A DNA stretch of 64,000 nt from Anaerolineae bacterium (GCA_003327455.1 QOQU01000012.1:62001-126000), one strand, 5' to 3'; counted from the first letter of the stretch, positions 41,779 to 51,038 are shown. Notes: generated by a model not told the origin, from the sequence alone. A program made the numbers and translations.

Positions 41779-44307
41779 TTAGCGACTGATCAGCGGCAGG
41801 AAGATTTGCCCTTCGATCTTCCAGGGTTTATCAATCGTGTATTTCCATTGGCGGTTGGTGCTGTCGTAATACAGAATGTGAGGGATCTGGGTGCTGGGAT
41901 CAATCACCAGACTGCTCCACAGCCCGACATCGCCGCCAAAATCGACAATCTGGGTTGACCAGGTCGCCCCGTCGTAGAGGGCATATTTCAGATCGCGGTT
42001 GGCTTCGTCGTAATAACTGATATGATAGAAGCCATTTTCATCTACACCCAGCGAACAATACTGTCCAACCTGACCGTTATTATCCACGGTACTCACGGCA
42101 AAGCTAAAAGGTGGTATCGAGTTATTGGCAGCGGCAAACTTAAGGATTTTACTGTTCGCCTCATAATAAGCAATCACGGGCTTGCCGCTGGCATCCAGGG
42201 CTAATGCGTTGTGTCGCCCACTTTGCGGGGCAGCATCCACAGTTGTAAAGCTCCAGGCGTGAAAATCACTTGCGGGTGTATACCCCAGCTTCAGGGATTG
42301 ACTGCTGGCATCATAGAAGCTGACATAGATATCTTTGGTATTTAGATGAAGTACCAGCGAAGAGAAAGTGCCTGCCGCATTACCGACCGGCATCAGAACC
42401 TCGGTACGCCATTGATTGCTGCTGTCTTTGAACGCCAGTTTAACCCGTTGGTTGGTCGCATCGTAATAGCTGATGTATGGTTTGTCCGCGCTATCCAGGG
42501 CTAAGGCAGGATTTTGTCCAACATCTCCCAGCGTGTCAAGGGTCTCAAAGCTCCACACCAGTCCATCTTTGATGCCGTAAACCAGGTCTTGATTGAGCGG
42601 GTCGTAGTAGGCTAGATGGGAGCGTCCCTGACTATCGATCCGAAAAGCCACGCGTTGATCTGTGGAGAGACGGGAAGCGATCACCGTATCGGCTGTCCAG
42701 ATTGGAGAGCGGCGGGCGATCTCCAGGCTTCCGAGTAGATTATTGTAATACAACACCTGTGGATTTCGGGCGGCATCCAGGCTGAGAGCCGCCGATCCAA
42801 GAGTATCGCTCAAATCGATTGGACGGAACTTCCAGGTAGTCGTGATCTGGTAAGCTTCATAGAGCATACCATCGCTGAAGTCAAAGTAGGTGATATGTGG
42901 CTTTTGATTGAAATCGAACACCAGTGAGGTGTAGCGACCTGCGCGGCTATTGGTTCCCGTAACGGTCTTGATATCCCAATTTCCACCACTACCCATGGCG
43001 AAGCGAAGGTCATCCCAGGATTCATCGAAGTAGCTGATTCCAAAATCTTTGCTATTCTTAATTGCCAGAGAAGCAAACAATCCTACATCTCCGCTGTTGT
43101 CAACTCGATAGGTGTTCCATGCATAGTTATTAATATCCGTTTTGTAGGTACCTTCCGCGATGGTGAGTGCGCCGCGGGTCTTGTCATAGAAAGCAATGTA
43201 GGGTTTATCCTGCGGTTCGCCTGGACGGAGAACCAGCGAATTCCAGCCGCCCAGATTGTCATACTGACCAATCCCGGCAGAAGTCGGGTAGCTGAAAGAC
43301 CAGTTATTTTCGCGCGGCGAAAAGGCATAGCGCACTTTATCGTGGTCATCGTCGAGGAAAGCAATGTGAGGGCGATCGCGGCTATCGATGGCAAGAGAAG
43401 TGAACAACCCCTCATTTAGCGAAGCTACCCCAGAACCAACCTGCTTTACAGGGTAGATTTTCCAGGCAGGAATCGTGCGATCAAAGTAGATATATTTGAG
43501 TTTATGATAAATCCGGTCAGAGCGGGGGTAAAACTTTGTGTAGCTGATATGCGGCTGTCCATAGGAATCGATGGCGATCGAAGTATATTTACCCGACCCG
43601 GAGGCTGGCTCAGCCTGAGGTGCAATTTCGCCCTGTATATCCATCGTTTCCTGGCGGAGTGGAAAGCCGCTGGTTTCGTCTGGAGAAACCAGAGTCGGCA
43701 GGATTTCCACTCCGTCATTCTCCGCCAGCCCAAGCGAAGTTTCGTCTTCAGAGACCCGCAGAAGGACATTGTCACAATCGAGGGTTTGAATCGTCCATAC
43801 AACATCCTTGAAAGCATATTTCAAACAGCCGTTTGCCTTGTCATAGTAGGCAATATGAGGACGGTTGAGGTAATCCACCGCAATCGAAGCCCATTCCCCA
43901 ACATCAGCTGCCGGGTCAACCACCTCACTCGTCCAGGCGCTCCAGGTTGGGCTGATCCAGGTCGTGGTCGCATAGTAGAGATTCTTCCCTCCATAAGCCA
44001 GATGGAGTTGTTGGAAGGTATGGTTTTTATCGGTATAATAAGCCAGGCTACGCCCGGTCATGTTAATGAAGGAACGACCGCTGGCCATCGGACTGTTAAT
44101 GATCTCTGTCGGCCAGATGTGCGTCTGTTTGCTGTCGGAGAGAGAGCTATTTAGCACGCTCGCTCCCACTCGCGCAAGGCGGCTAAGCAGCAACCAGCCG
44201 CCGAAAGCCAAACCGATGGCAAGCAGCAGATACAACCACCGCCCGAATGCCTGCAGGTTTGGAAGAGAGAGGGTTTTGATCGAAATTGAGTCTTTCGTCT
44301 TATGCAT
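41779..44307 (-). CDS. Membrane-anchored repeat protein, probable beta-propeller, with FLPLI tail
   Basis: An 842-residue protein. The N-terminal helix (about 25-45) acts as signal or anchor. The rest is a run of repeats with the theme of a tryptophan-containing strand, VD..GDVG, SLA.D....PHI and YYD....LKYA, suggesting two or more beta-propellers. It ends in IFLPLISR, a short motif that recurs at the C-terminus of exported proteins in Chloroflexota as far as I recall. No catalytic motif is seen. ATG at 44307 with AAGGAG. Function is unknown; surface binding is likely. Confidence 0.75.
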   Translation of the reverse strand: MHKTKDSISIKTLSLPNLQAFGRWLYLLLAIGLAFGGWLLLSRLARVGASVLNSSLSDSKQTHIWPTEIINSPMASGRSFINMTGRSLAYYTDKNHTFQQLHLAYGGKNLYYATTTWISPTWSAWTSEVVDPAADVGEWASIAVDYLNRPHIAYYDKANGCLKYAFKDVVWTIQTLDCDNVLLRVSEDETSLGLAENDGVEILPTLVSPDETSGFPLRQETMDIQGEIAPQAEPASGSGKYTSIAIDSYGQPHISYTKFYPRSDRIYHKLKYIYFDRTIPAWKIYPVKQVGSGVASLNEGLFTSLAIDSRDRPHIAFLDDDHDKVRYAFSPRENNWSFSYPTSAGIGQYDNLGGWNSLVLRPGEPQDKPYIAFYDKTRGALTIAEGTYKTDINNYAWNTYRVDNSGDVGLFASLAIKNSKDFGISYFDESWDDLRFAMGSGGNWDIKTVTGTNSRAGRYTSLVFDFNQKPHITYFDFSDGMLYEAYQITTTWKFRPIDLSDTLGSAALSLDAARNPQVLYYNNLLGSLEIARRSPIWTADTVIASRLSTDQRVAFRIDSQGRSHLAYYDPLNQDLVYGIKDGLVWSFETLDTLGDVGQNPALALDSADKPYISYYDATNQRVKLAFKDSSNQWRTEVLMPVGNAAGTFSSLVLHLNTKDIYVSFYDASSQSLKLGYTPASDFHAWSFTTVDAAPQSGRHNALALDASGKPVIAYYEANSKILKFAAANNSIPPFSFAVSTVDNNGQVGQYCSLGVDENGFYHISYYDEANRDLKYALYDGATWSTQIVDFGGDVGLWSSLVIDPSTQIPHILYYDSTNRQWKYTIDKPWKIEGQIFLPLISR

Positions 44308-44504
44308 TGCTTTATCTCCTTATCGTCTGCGGTTGAGAGATCGCGACCGCAAGATGGTTTTACTCTACCACAAAATTCTCATTTAGGTAGAGAATCGAAA
44401 TGCGGAACGCCGCGGCTGAGAGAATTCAGCCCAGCCTCCCGCAATTCAAGCCAATCTAGAGCCTTTCGGATGGCATATCACGCCTAAGTATACCCGATTC
44501 AGGG

Positions 44505-44517
44505 TAGAATACAGATT
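44505..44517 (+). promoter_or_regulatory. -10 box immediately before a start codon
   Basis: GGGTAGAAT ends at 44510, and the ATG of the next gene is at 44518, seven bases later. There is no room for a Shine-Dalgarno, so this gene may be transcribed without a leader. I see no convincing -35 box at 17 bases. Confidence 0.5.
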
Positions 44518-45672
44518 ATGGCAGGATTAAAAGATTTGTCCAATGTCTGGCAATCCATCAAAGAGATGGATTTACGCCCTATCCGTGACGAAGCCCTGCA
44601 AGATGTTCATCTGGCAATTGTCGGCCGACCGGGCACCCCAAAACAAGAACTCGCCTGGCAAATGCGCCGTGATCCGCACCGCCTCGGCGAAGAAACCCTG
44701 AGCCCCATCTGGCTTCTCGATTATGAAGGTGATGATGCCGTCCTGAAGCCCGCCCTGGATGTTGATTTATTGATTCTGTTAGTCCCCGCCGAGCAAGAGG
44801 ATACCCTGAGCGAACAAACATTAGCCCAGAAATGGGTAGATAGCGGGCGACGGTTGATTGCTATCCTCTATCCACCCACCTTATCCGAACCAAACGCGCC
44901 AACCCCTAGCCACAGTCTGTGGCTGGCGATGGGAAAACAACGGCTTTTGTTTGGCAATATAAATGACGATAATTTTCTCCTGCGCCAGTTCGTCCCCGCC
45001 GTTCTGGAAGCTATTCCCGACAAACACCTTGCCCTCGCCAGACAGTTTCCTTTATTTCGCGACCATGTCAGCCGTCAGTTGATCAGTGATGGTTGCCTGA
45101 CCAATGCCACCTACGCTTTCAGCACCGGCTTAGCCGAAATTGTGCCGGGCTTGAACATCCCACTGAACGTCGCTGACGTGGTAGTCTTGACCAAAAATCA
45201 GGCTTTTATGGCTTACCGTTTAGGATTAGCCCTAGGATTATCAACACGCTGGCAGGATTATGTGACCGAATTCGGAGGCGTCTTAGGGAGTGGCTTTTTC
45301 TGGCGTCAGGTGGCGCGCCAGTTAATTGGCTTAATACCCGCCTGGGGGATCATCCCCAAAGTCGCTATTGCTTATGCCGGCACCTACGTGGTTGGTCGGG
45401 TCATCTGGCAGTGGTATCTTACCGGCAAGAAACTGACCCCTCAGCAGATGCGCCAGTTGTACGCCGAAGCCTTCCAAAAGGGCAAAGCCTGGGCAAAAGC
45501 CATGCTCGAAAAAGTTCCCAAACCACGTCTCATAAAACGCAAGTCACCGCTGCGAGAACTACCCCTCCCAACTGAACCGTTCGAAATGGCAAGAACCTGC
45601 CCGAATTGTGGGAGAAACAACGCTCAGGAAGCTCGCTTCTGCCAGTATTGTGGCACTCATCTAGACACTTAA
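44518..45672 (+). CDS. Degenerate GTPase-like protein with DUF697-like region and zinc ribbon
   Basis: A 384-residue protein. The N-terminal 170 residues follow a P-loop GTPase order (HLAIVGRPGTPKQEL, then DVDLLILLVPAEQED), but the P-loop has lost its final glycine and serine, so nucleotide binding is doubtful. The middle (IVPGLNIPLNVADVVVLTKNQAFMAYRLGLALG) resembles the DUF697/YcjF-type membrane-associated region, with hydrophobic stretches to about residue 310. The last 25 residues form a zinc ribbon (CPNCGRNNAQEARFCQYCG). Cellular role is unknown. Confidence 0.65.
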   Translation: MAGLKDLSNVWQSIKEMDLRPIRDEALQDVHLAIVGRPGTPKQELAWQMRRDPHRLGEETLSPIWLLDYEGDDAVLKPALDVDLLILLVPAEQEDTLSEQTLAQKWVDSGRRLIAILYPPTLSEPNAPTPSHSLWLAMGKQRLLFGNINDDNFLLRQFVPAVLEAIPDKHLALARQFPLFRDHVSRQLISDGCLTNATYAFSTGLAEIVPGLNIPLNVADVVVLTKNQAFMAYRLGLALGLSTRWQDYVTEFGGVLGSGFFWRQVARQLIGLIPAWGIIPKVAIAYAGTYVVGRVIWQWYLTGKKLTPQQMRQLYAEAFQKGKAWAKAMLEKVPKPRLIKRKSPLRELPLPTEPFEMARTCPNCGRNNAQEARFCQYCGTHLDT

Positions 45673-45680
45673 TCAAACGA

Positions 45681-46334
45681 TTATCCGTACAGATCGAATT
45701 CGTCAAAGCTGACAGTTTCCTTACCGCTCAGCTTTTCGTAGATTTTGCTCAAAATCAGCTCGAAATGGGTGGGTTCAGCAAGGTAGTTGAAGTCGCTGGT
45801 TGAAATGGTCAGTACCGGGCAGAGCGTAAAAGAGGCAATCCACTCTTCATAGAGTGTATTCAACTGGCGCAGATAATCAGGGGTAATGCGTCGTTCATAG
45901 TCGCGGCCGCGCTGCAAAATGCGATCGTACAGGACCTTGACCGGTGCTCTCAGGTAGATCAATAAGTCAGGTGCCGGCAATGACTCGCACAAAACCTGAT
46001 ATAGCTCGTTATAGGTATCATAATCGCGTTGTTCAATAAAACCTTGTAAATAAAGATTGCGGGCAAAAACTTCCGCATCCTCATACACCGTGCGATCTTG
46101 CAACACCGAGCTGGGATAAAGCGCCAGCTGCCGATGGGCGCGCAACCGCTGGATTAGAAAGAAAATTTGGGAATGGAAAGCCCAGCGGCGCATGTCATTG
46201 TAAAAATCGGCCAGATATGGATTTTCGGCGACCGGTTCAAAAAAGGCTTTCCAGCCCAAGCGCTGGCTCAGTAAGCGCACCAGCGTAGATTTTCCTACCC
46301 CAATGTTTCCGGCAATCGCAATAAATTGCTTCAT
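45681..46334 (-). CDS. Deoxynucleoside kinase
   Basis: A 217-residue enzyme that phosphorylates deoxynucleosides in the salvage pathway. Seen are the P-loop GNIGVGKST (residues 9-17), the ENPYLADFYNDM segment that shapes the substrate pocket, the DRTVYED motif, and the arginine-rich lid (RGRDYERRI). The family includes deoxyadenosine and deoxyguanosine kinases; substrate specificity cannot be read directly. The ATG overlaps the end region of the upstream gene, with AAGGAGG as ribosome binding site, so it is cotranscribed with the PEP/pyruvate-binding gene. Confidence 0.9.
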   Translation of the reverse strand: MKQFIAIAGNIGVGKSTLVRLLSQRLGWKAFFEPVAENPYLADFYNDMRRWAFHSQIFFLIQRLRAHRQLALYPSSVLQDRTVYEDAEVFARNLYLQGFIEQRDYDTYNELYQVLCESLPAPDLLIYLRAPVKVLYDRILQRGRDYERRITPDYLRQLNTLYEEWIASFTLCPVLTISTSDFNYLAEPTHFELILSKIYEKLSGKETVSFDEFDLYG

Positions 46335-46340
46335 AACCTA

Positions 46341-48668
46341 TCATCCCTCCTTGACCAAAAAAGCGATAGATTGCCCCTCCGATGTATCCATTACCAAAGC
46401 CAGATGGTGATTGGGTCGATAATCTTGCACGTCAATCAACCGCAAACAGCCGGGCAACTCCACCTGATGATCCAGAAAACGATGAATACAATTGGGAGTG
46501 TGATAAAAGAACGTTTTATTGAAAATGGTGTCAGGGTCTTTGAGATGAATCGCCAGAGGAAAAATCTGGGATTCCAGTAAATCCTGAAAGAAATGCGTGC
46601 CATAAGAAGGTTCTGGTTCTGCCCCAAAGCCTTCGCCGGTTAATTCGATCAAGGCGCGGGTGTGATAGATATCTCCATAACCAACCATTACCCCCAGGTC
46701 GGGTGTAGAAGTGCCCCAGCGACCAGGACCAACGCAAATAAAATTCTCACCTGCCAACGCTTCATTGACTCGGGAGATCGCCCAGCGCAGTTTGGCATGA
46801 TCTGCAGACGAAGGTAGGGCAAAATATTCTCGCGGTGAAACGAAAAGAACATAGCGGATGTGATCCACGAAACCGCGTGGTGCCATCCGTGAAGTTAAGA
46901 AAACGATATCATCCGCTGGAATCGTTTCAGGAAGATAGGCAATTTCGTCCTTAATGGAGCTGTGCGGACGACACTGCAGGATGACAATCTGGGCATCCAC
47001 CTGCCCTGAATCCTGTTCGCGAATATGGAGGGCAAATTCCAGATCGACCGCCGATTGATATTGTGCTTCTAAAATCTGTAACAGTCGCGTCATCCGCTGG
47101 GCAATCCGCGAGCGACGAAAAAGCTCATCAAACGTGATAACCAGCTTGTGGATCGGTAAATCGCGTAAAATGCTGCGCAAAGGAACCAGATACCCCCCCT
47201 CATCAAGCTGGGCAATACTTTTCAAGGGCGGATAATCATAACGAAGGACTTCCGTGATGGGTAGGCTTCGGAAACGGTTGTTCTCTAAATCGATCACATC
47301 AACGTACTTTTGTGAATATATTACCGTATCGTGCAGGTTGGATTCGGGGTGTAAGGTCGGATGGCTCAAGGCAACCAGACGCGGATAATCGTTCCCGATG
47401 CGATCGACCGCGCGCGTACCCAATCCCCACACCAGGCGCAAGAAACCATCTTCACGGCGAATTTGAGGTGACCAACGATAGAGATTCTGGCTATAGGCAA
47501 CCCCTGCAGCATGGGGTAAATAATAGTCCCCAAAACGCTCTCCTTCAACTACTTGCAACAAAATCGCCATTCGTTCGTCATAGTCTTGTAGCCCTTTGGC
47601 GCGCCGATAGAGCAATGCGTCGGGGTTAAAGATCGAGGCATAAACCCGAAGGATAGCTTCGCAAAGCGCTTGCAGGTTTTCATCCAGGCTACCCTGATTC
47701 GGACAATAGTGGCTTTCATATTTGCCCGCAAAGGAGGTGCCAAAGTTGTCTTCCAGCAAACTGGAAGAGCGTACAATCAGCGGTCGCTTACCCAACTTTC
47801 GCAATATCGCCGTCAGACGTTCGATAATATCTGGCGGCAATTGCCCTTTCAGAAATTCCGCCTGCAAGCGCGGAAACTCGGTATAGATTTCCTGGTCACT
47901 CTTATATTTCTGATCCATCCAGCAGGTCAGATGGTTAAGGGAAAAGAAGTCATACATCACATTGGCGCCGATGTAATAGGAAATCGGCAGGCGGATATTT
48001 TGACGGATTTCCTCATCGCCAACTTCGTTCAAAATGCGCGCCGCCAGCAGCATTCCTGCCGCTTTACCCCCGATTTTTCCACCTCCAATTTTGCGCTTGC
48101 GGATCTCATCTAAATCCTGGATGGTAAACCATTTACGGGCAATTTTGACATAACCTAACTGATCGCTGATCAGGGTGCGGATCAGCACTGCTTTGATTTC
48201 AGACAAGCGCGCTTCATACGGCTCCCGCTCTTTGGGCGGCAGTTTTTCGATCGCATATCCCTGCTCAAAAAGCAAAGGTTGAGGGGTTAATTCCGGGTTG
48301 AAAGTCAACAGCGAGCTACCTTCCAGACGACCGCGTTCGGCCAGTGTCTGGCGAACAATTTGCTCGAAAAGGTCAAAAGGTAAGTTATAGGCAAAATAGA
48401 AATCCGTCAGATGATCGCGAAGTTGATTCAGGCGTTGCTCCCAGGTTTCATAAGGCTCTTCTACCAGGGGATCGTGCAACCCTTCAAGTTGCTGACTTTT
48501 AATCGCCTTATAGCGCACTTCACTCTCGAAAGCCTGAGGAGAGATAATGCCGCGCTGAAAGAGCTCAGCGCGCATGCGCTGGCGAATTAAGGCACTGAGG
48601 ATCGGATATTGGGCTAATGCCAGGTAGATGCGTAGGGTCAGGTCAGAATGCGCTGACGGAAAAGTCAT
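46341..48668 (-). CDS. PEP/pyruvate-binding domain protein (PPDK N-terminal type)
   Basis: A 775-residue protein. The central region has the ATP-grasp-like PEP/pyruvate-binding fold (IGGKAAGMLLAARIL, LRKLGKRPLIVRSSSLLEDNFGTSFAGKYES), as in phosphoenolpyruvate synthase. The histidine swivel domain and the PEP-utilising TIM barrel of true synthases are absent, so it is not a PEP synthase. The N-terminal 180 residues are helical and unlike the family. Both its ends are well defined. It starts only about 16 bases after the T-run of the dnaN terminator and has no visible ribosome binding site. Confidence 0.78.
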   Translation of the reverse strand: MTFPSAHSDLTLRIYLALAQYPILSALIRQRMRAELFQRGIISPQAFESEVRYKAIKSQQLEGLHDPLVEEPYETWEQRLNQLRDHLTDFYFAYNLPFDLFEQIVRQTLAERGRLEGSSLLTFNPELTPQPLLFEQGYAIEKLPPKEREPYEARLSEIKAVLIRTLISDQLGYVKIARKWFTIQDLDEIRKRKIGGGKIGGKAAGMLLAARILNEVGDEEIRQNIRLPISYYIGANVMYDFFSLNHLTCWMDQKYKSDQEIYTEFPRLQAEFLKGQLPPDIIERLTAILRKLGKRPLIVRSSSLLEDNFGTSFAGKYESHYCPNQGSLDENLQALCEAILRVYASIFNPDALLYRRAKGLQDYDERMAILLQVVEGERFGDYYLPHAAGVAYSQNLYRWSPQIRREDGFLRLVWGLGTRAVDRIGNDYPRLVALSHPTLHPESNLHDTVIYSQKYVDVIDLENNRFRSLPITEVLRYDYPPLKSIAQLDEGGYLVPLRSILRDLPIHKLVITFDELFRRSRIAQRMTRLLQILEAQYQSAVDLEFALHIREQDSGQVDAQIVILQCRPHSSIKDEIAYLPETIPADDIVFLTSRMAPRGFVDHIRYVLFVSPREYFALPSSADHAKLRWAISRVNEALAGENFICVGPGRWGTSTPDLGVMVGYGDIYHTRALIELTGEGFGAEPEPSYGTHFFQDLLESQIFPLAIHLKDPDTIFNKTFFYHTPNCIHRFLDHQVELPGCLRLIDVQDYRPNHHLALVMDTSEGQSIAFLVKEG

Positions 48669-48678
48669 AGGATACGGT

Positions 48679-48723
48679 AAAAAACGAGGAATCGAACCCG
48701 CTTCTCCCCAGGGTTATCCTCCG
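48679..48723 (-). terminator. Probable terminator overlapping the end of dnaN
   Basis: On the minus strand a stem of GGATAACCC-like sequence pairs with GGGTTCGATTCC-like sequence (AACCC 48695-48699 with GGGTT 48711-48715, plus CGAGGA 48685-48690 with TCCT-C-CG 48717-48723), and is followed by TTTTTT (48679-48684). The stem includes the dnaN stop codon. Pairing is imperfect, so confidence is moderate. Confidence 0.5.
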
Positions 48724-49859
48724 AGGTGCATCGGCATCACCACATGAACAAAAGAGGCAGCCAATTTTTCATCTCCAACCGGTCGGATCACCCCCGGCGC
48801 TTTATCCGAGGTGGTTTCCAAAGCCACGCTAGGTGTCTTAAGGACATCGAGCACTTCGCGCAGAAAACTGACGTTAAAAGCGATCAACTGTGGTTGACCC
48901 TCCACCGTGGCATTAATCCGATTCTCGTTCGATCCGGTCTCTTCGGATTGTCCCGAGATTTCGACCATGCCAGGTTGCAAGTCACCACCAGGGGTGATGT
49001 TCAAACGGGCGATATTGGAACCTTCCCGGGCAAAAATTTCCACCCGTTTACAGGCTTTGAGAAATTCCTGCGTGGGTAAGACTGTGCGGGTGTTATAACG
49101 GGTGGGGATCAACTGCTCCAGTTCAGGATAAGCCCCATCGATCAGTTGTGAAACCAGCTCTAAATCTTTGGTTCGAAAAACGATTTGCCCCCGGCCAGGA
49201 GGCAGGAACATGGTCAGGGTTTGATTGGCGTCGGAGACAATCCTGGCTAACTCTACCATCGCCCGGGCGGGGATGATTGCCGAAAGCGGCGACGACACCT
49301 CGCGTGGCAGATCTCCGCGACGGAGAGAAAGGCGAAAACCATCCGCAGCCGCCAGGGTAATCTGACGATCGCGAAGTGTCATCTGCACCCCGGTCAGCAC
49401 CGGTCTGGCTTCATCTTTTGAGGCAGCGAAAGCCACCTGCTGAATCATTTCTTTGAAATCGGCCACATTCAATTCAATCCCGTCCTCCCAATCCAGAGCC
49501 GGCATGGGAGGAAATTCCTGGGCGTCGATGCACTTTAAGTTGGTGTCTGAGGTGCCACAACGTACATTGAGCGTCTGCGTGCGCAGGTTTAAAGCCATCT
49601 CGATCGTTTGGGCAGGCAAAGTGCTGACCAATTCGTTGAACGTGCGAGCCGGTACAGTGGTAGAACCTTCCTCTTCGATTTTCGCTCCGATCCAACAGGT
49701 AATTCCCAATTCGAGATTGGTCGCCGAAAGTCGTAAGCGCCCTTCATCGGTGGCAACCAGCACATTGCCCAAAACCGGCAAGGTGGTGCGGGGTGAGACG
49801 GCACGCGAAACAATGCTCAGCCCATGAGCCAGGTTTTCTTGCAATACAGACACTTTCAT
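48714..49859 (-). CDS. dnaN: DNA polymerase III subunit beta (sliding clamp)
   Basis: A 381-residue clamp that forms a dimeric ring and tethers the replicative polymerase to DNA. Signatures: MKVSVLQENLAHGLSIVSRAV, TTLPVLGNVLV, AADGFRLS and the C-terminal MPMHL stretch typical of bacterial clamps. The ATG at 49859 follows AAGGAG by nine bases; the frame opens further upstream at 49898 but that extension lacks family similarity. No dnaA or origin-like DnaA box cluster is seen next to it. The gene is flanked upstream by repeats. Confidence 0.96.
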   Translation of the reverse strand: MKVSVLQENLAHGLSIVSRAVSPRTTLPVLGNVLVATDEGRLRLSATNLELGITCWIGAKIEEEGSTTVPARTFNELVSTLPAQTIEMALNLRTQTLNVRCGTSDTNLKCIDAQEFPPMPALDWEDGIELNVADFKEMIQQVAFAASKDEARPVLTGVQMTLRDRQITLAAADGFRLSLRRGDLPREVSSPLSAIIPARAMVELARIVSDANQTLTMFLPPGRGQIVFRTKDLELVSQLIDGAYPELEQLIPTRYNTRTVLPTQEFLKACKRVEIFAREGSNIARLNITPGGDLQPGMVEISGQSEETGSNENRINATVEGQPQLIAFNVSFLREVLDVLKTPSVALETTSDKAPGVIRPVGDEKLAASFVHVVMPMHLGG

Positions 49860-49919
49860 AAGCGCAACTCCTTGTGTGGGATATATGGAGTATACCAAAA
49901 AGTGTTAAGTTTGTACGCT

Positions 49920-50140
49920 GTCCAGGCGACGTACCGCCAGGAGTGCCTGATCTCTTCTACCCCGCATTCTCACGTATCGCCAGGCTTGCCTGGTCTGACT
50001 AACGTAACGCAGATTTGCCGGGTATCCGTTGACCGACCAAATGTCGGCGTACTCCCAAAAAGTACCCCCCAGGCTTGCTTCGCATCTGTCATCTGACTTG
50101 ACCGACCATGGTTGGCGTTACTGCCGAAAGGTTCGCCTCA
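49920..50140. repeat. Cluster C of short palindromic repeats
   Basis: The gap upstream of dnaN contains CGCCAGGCTTGCCTGGTC (49978-49995, identical to 5707-5724), two degenerate GACCGACC...GGCGT units (about 50030-50050 and 50099-50119) like CCGACC-GAA-GGTCGG at 5624, and CCCCAGGCTTGC at 50068. Spacers carry CGTACC or GTTAC. This is the same family as clusters A and B. No gene is seen between dnaN and the GntR gene. Confidence 0.68.
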
Positions 50141-50175
50141 GGTATTGACTCACAAACAAAAATCTGCTATGATAT

Positions 50176-50192
50176 TGTTTAATCATTAAACA
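50176..50192 (+). promoter_or_regulatory. Perfect 17-bp palindrome, probable operator of the GntR regulator
   Basis: TGTTTAATCATTAAACA is a perfect inverted repeat around a central C, 49 bases before the regulator ATG at 50241. TATACA at 50194-50199 next to it could be a -10 box, so the operator would overlap the promoter. Autoregulation is the usual arrangement for GntR genes. No second copy was found before the ABC operon. Confidence 0.6.
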
Positions 50193-50240
50193 TTATACAT
50201 TAGACAATTTTTCTGCCTTCTTAACGTTTTGTATCTCCTG

Positions 50241-51038
50241 ATGAACGACGAGCGCGCCAAACTCGAACTGTTCAACCAGAGTTTTCCCCCTTACCAGGAC
50301 AATCTGGTAATTTTAACTGCCAATCGGATACGCGAAATGATCGAGAGCCGGGCAATTCCGCCCGGCTCGCGTTTACCCAACGAACTCGAACTGGCTGAAG
50401 CCATGGGAGTTAGCCGGGGCACGGTGCGGGCAGCGCTGAGCTTGCTTCAACAACAGGGCTTGCTCTGGCGTCGTCAGGGAATCGGCACTTTCGTCTCCGA
50501 AACACCTCTCCTTGAAAATCGGCTGGATCTCAACTTTAGCTACACCGCGCTGATCGAATCACTTGGGCATCGCCCAGGTTGTCGTCTCCTTGATTGCCAT
50601 ACCGGATCCGCAGAAAGTGATTTTGCCAGTCGTCTGGAGGTGGAACCTGGGACGGCGGTGGTCTTCATCCGCCGCGTTCGCACCGCCGATGATCAACCCG
50701 TCGTAGCCTCATTAGACATCTTTCGCGCCAGCTTACTCAACCAGGGAAATGCTCAGCTCAATTTAGAGGACCTCAAAGACCTGCTCTGTCAAAAAATCTC
50801 TCTCTACCGAATCTTTGAAGAAGACCTTCATCAACCGATTGATTATGGCATCACCCATTTACGACCAATTGTTGCTGATGCGCAATTGATTCGTCAGTTC
50901 GAGTTGGAGATATCCAAAGGGTCGCCCATGTTATATATGGAACAACTGGACTATAGCCGCAACCGTGAACCCTTGTTACTCTCTTACGAGTACCATCTGG
51001 CTGAATACAGTACCTTTACGATTTTCCGCCGGCGCTAG
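50241..51038 (+). CDS. GntR family (HutC/UTRA-type) transcriptional regulator
   Basis: A 265-residue regulator. The winged helix-turn-helix is clear (RLPNELELAEAMGVSRGTVRAALSLLQQQGLL, then RRQGIGTFVSE). The C-terminal 170 residues match the UTRA ligand-binding domain (SRLEVEPGTAVVFIRRVRTADDQPVVASL, SPMLYMEQLDYSRNREPLLLSYEYH). UTRA regulators are released from DNA by sugars or sugar phosphates. The ATG at 50241 has no clear Shine-Dalgarno. It sits just upstream of, and in line with, the ABC operon and is its likely controller. Confidence 0.88.
   Translation: MNDERAKLELFNQSFPPYQDNLVILTANRIREMIESRAIPPGSRLPNELELAEAMGVSRGTVRAALSLLQQQGLLWRRQGIGTFVSETPLLENRLDLNFSYTALIESLGHRPGCRLLDCHTGSAESDFASRLEVEPGTAVVFIRRVRTADDQPVVASLDIFRASLLNQGNAQLNLEDLKDLLCQKISLYRIFEEDLHQPIDYGITHLRPIVADAQLIRQFELEISKGSPMLYMEQLDYSRNREPLLLSYEYHLAEYSTFTIFRRR

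Noticed and set aside
46341-48668. Phosphoenolpyruvate synthase
   Set aside because: The histidine swivel domain and PEP-utilising barrel are missing.
48679-48723. GGGTTCGATTCC-like sequence on the minus strand resembling a tRNA T-arm
   Set aside because: Only 45 bases are free between dnaN and the next gene, no acceptor, D or anticodon arm can be built, and the sequence fits a terminator better.
48714-50240. Replication origin beside dnaN
   Set aside because: No dnaA gene and no cluster of TTATCCACA-type boxes were found; the gap is filled with dispersed repeats.
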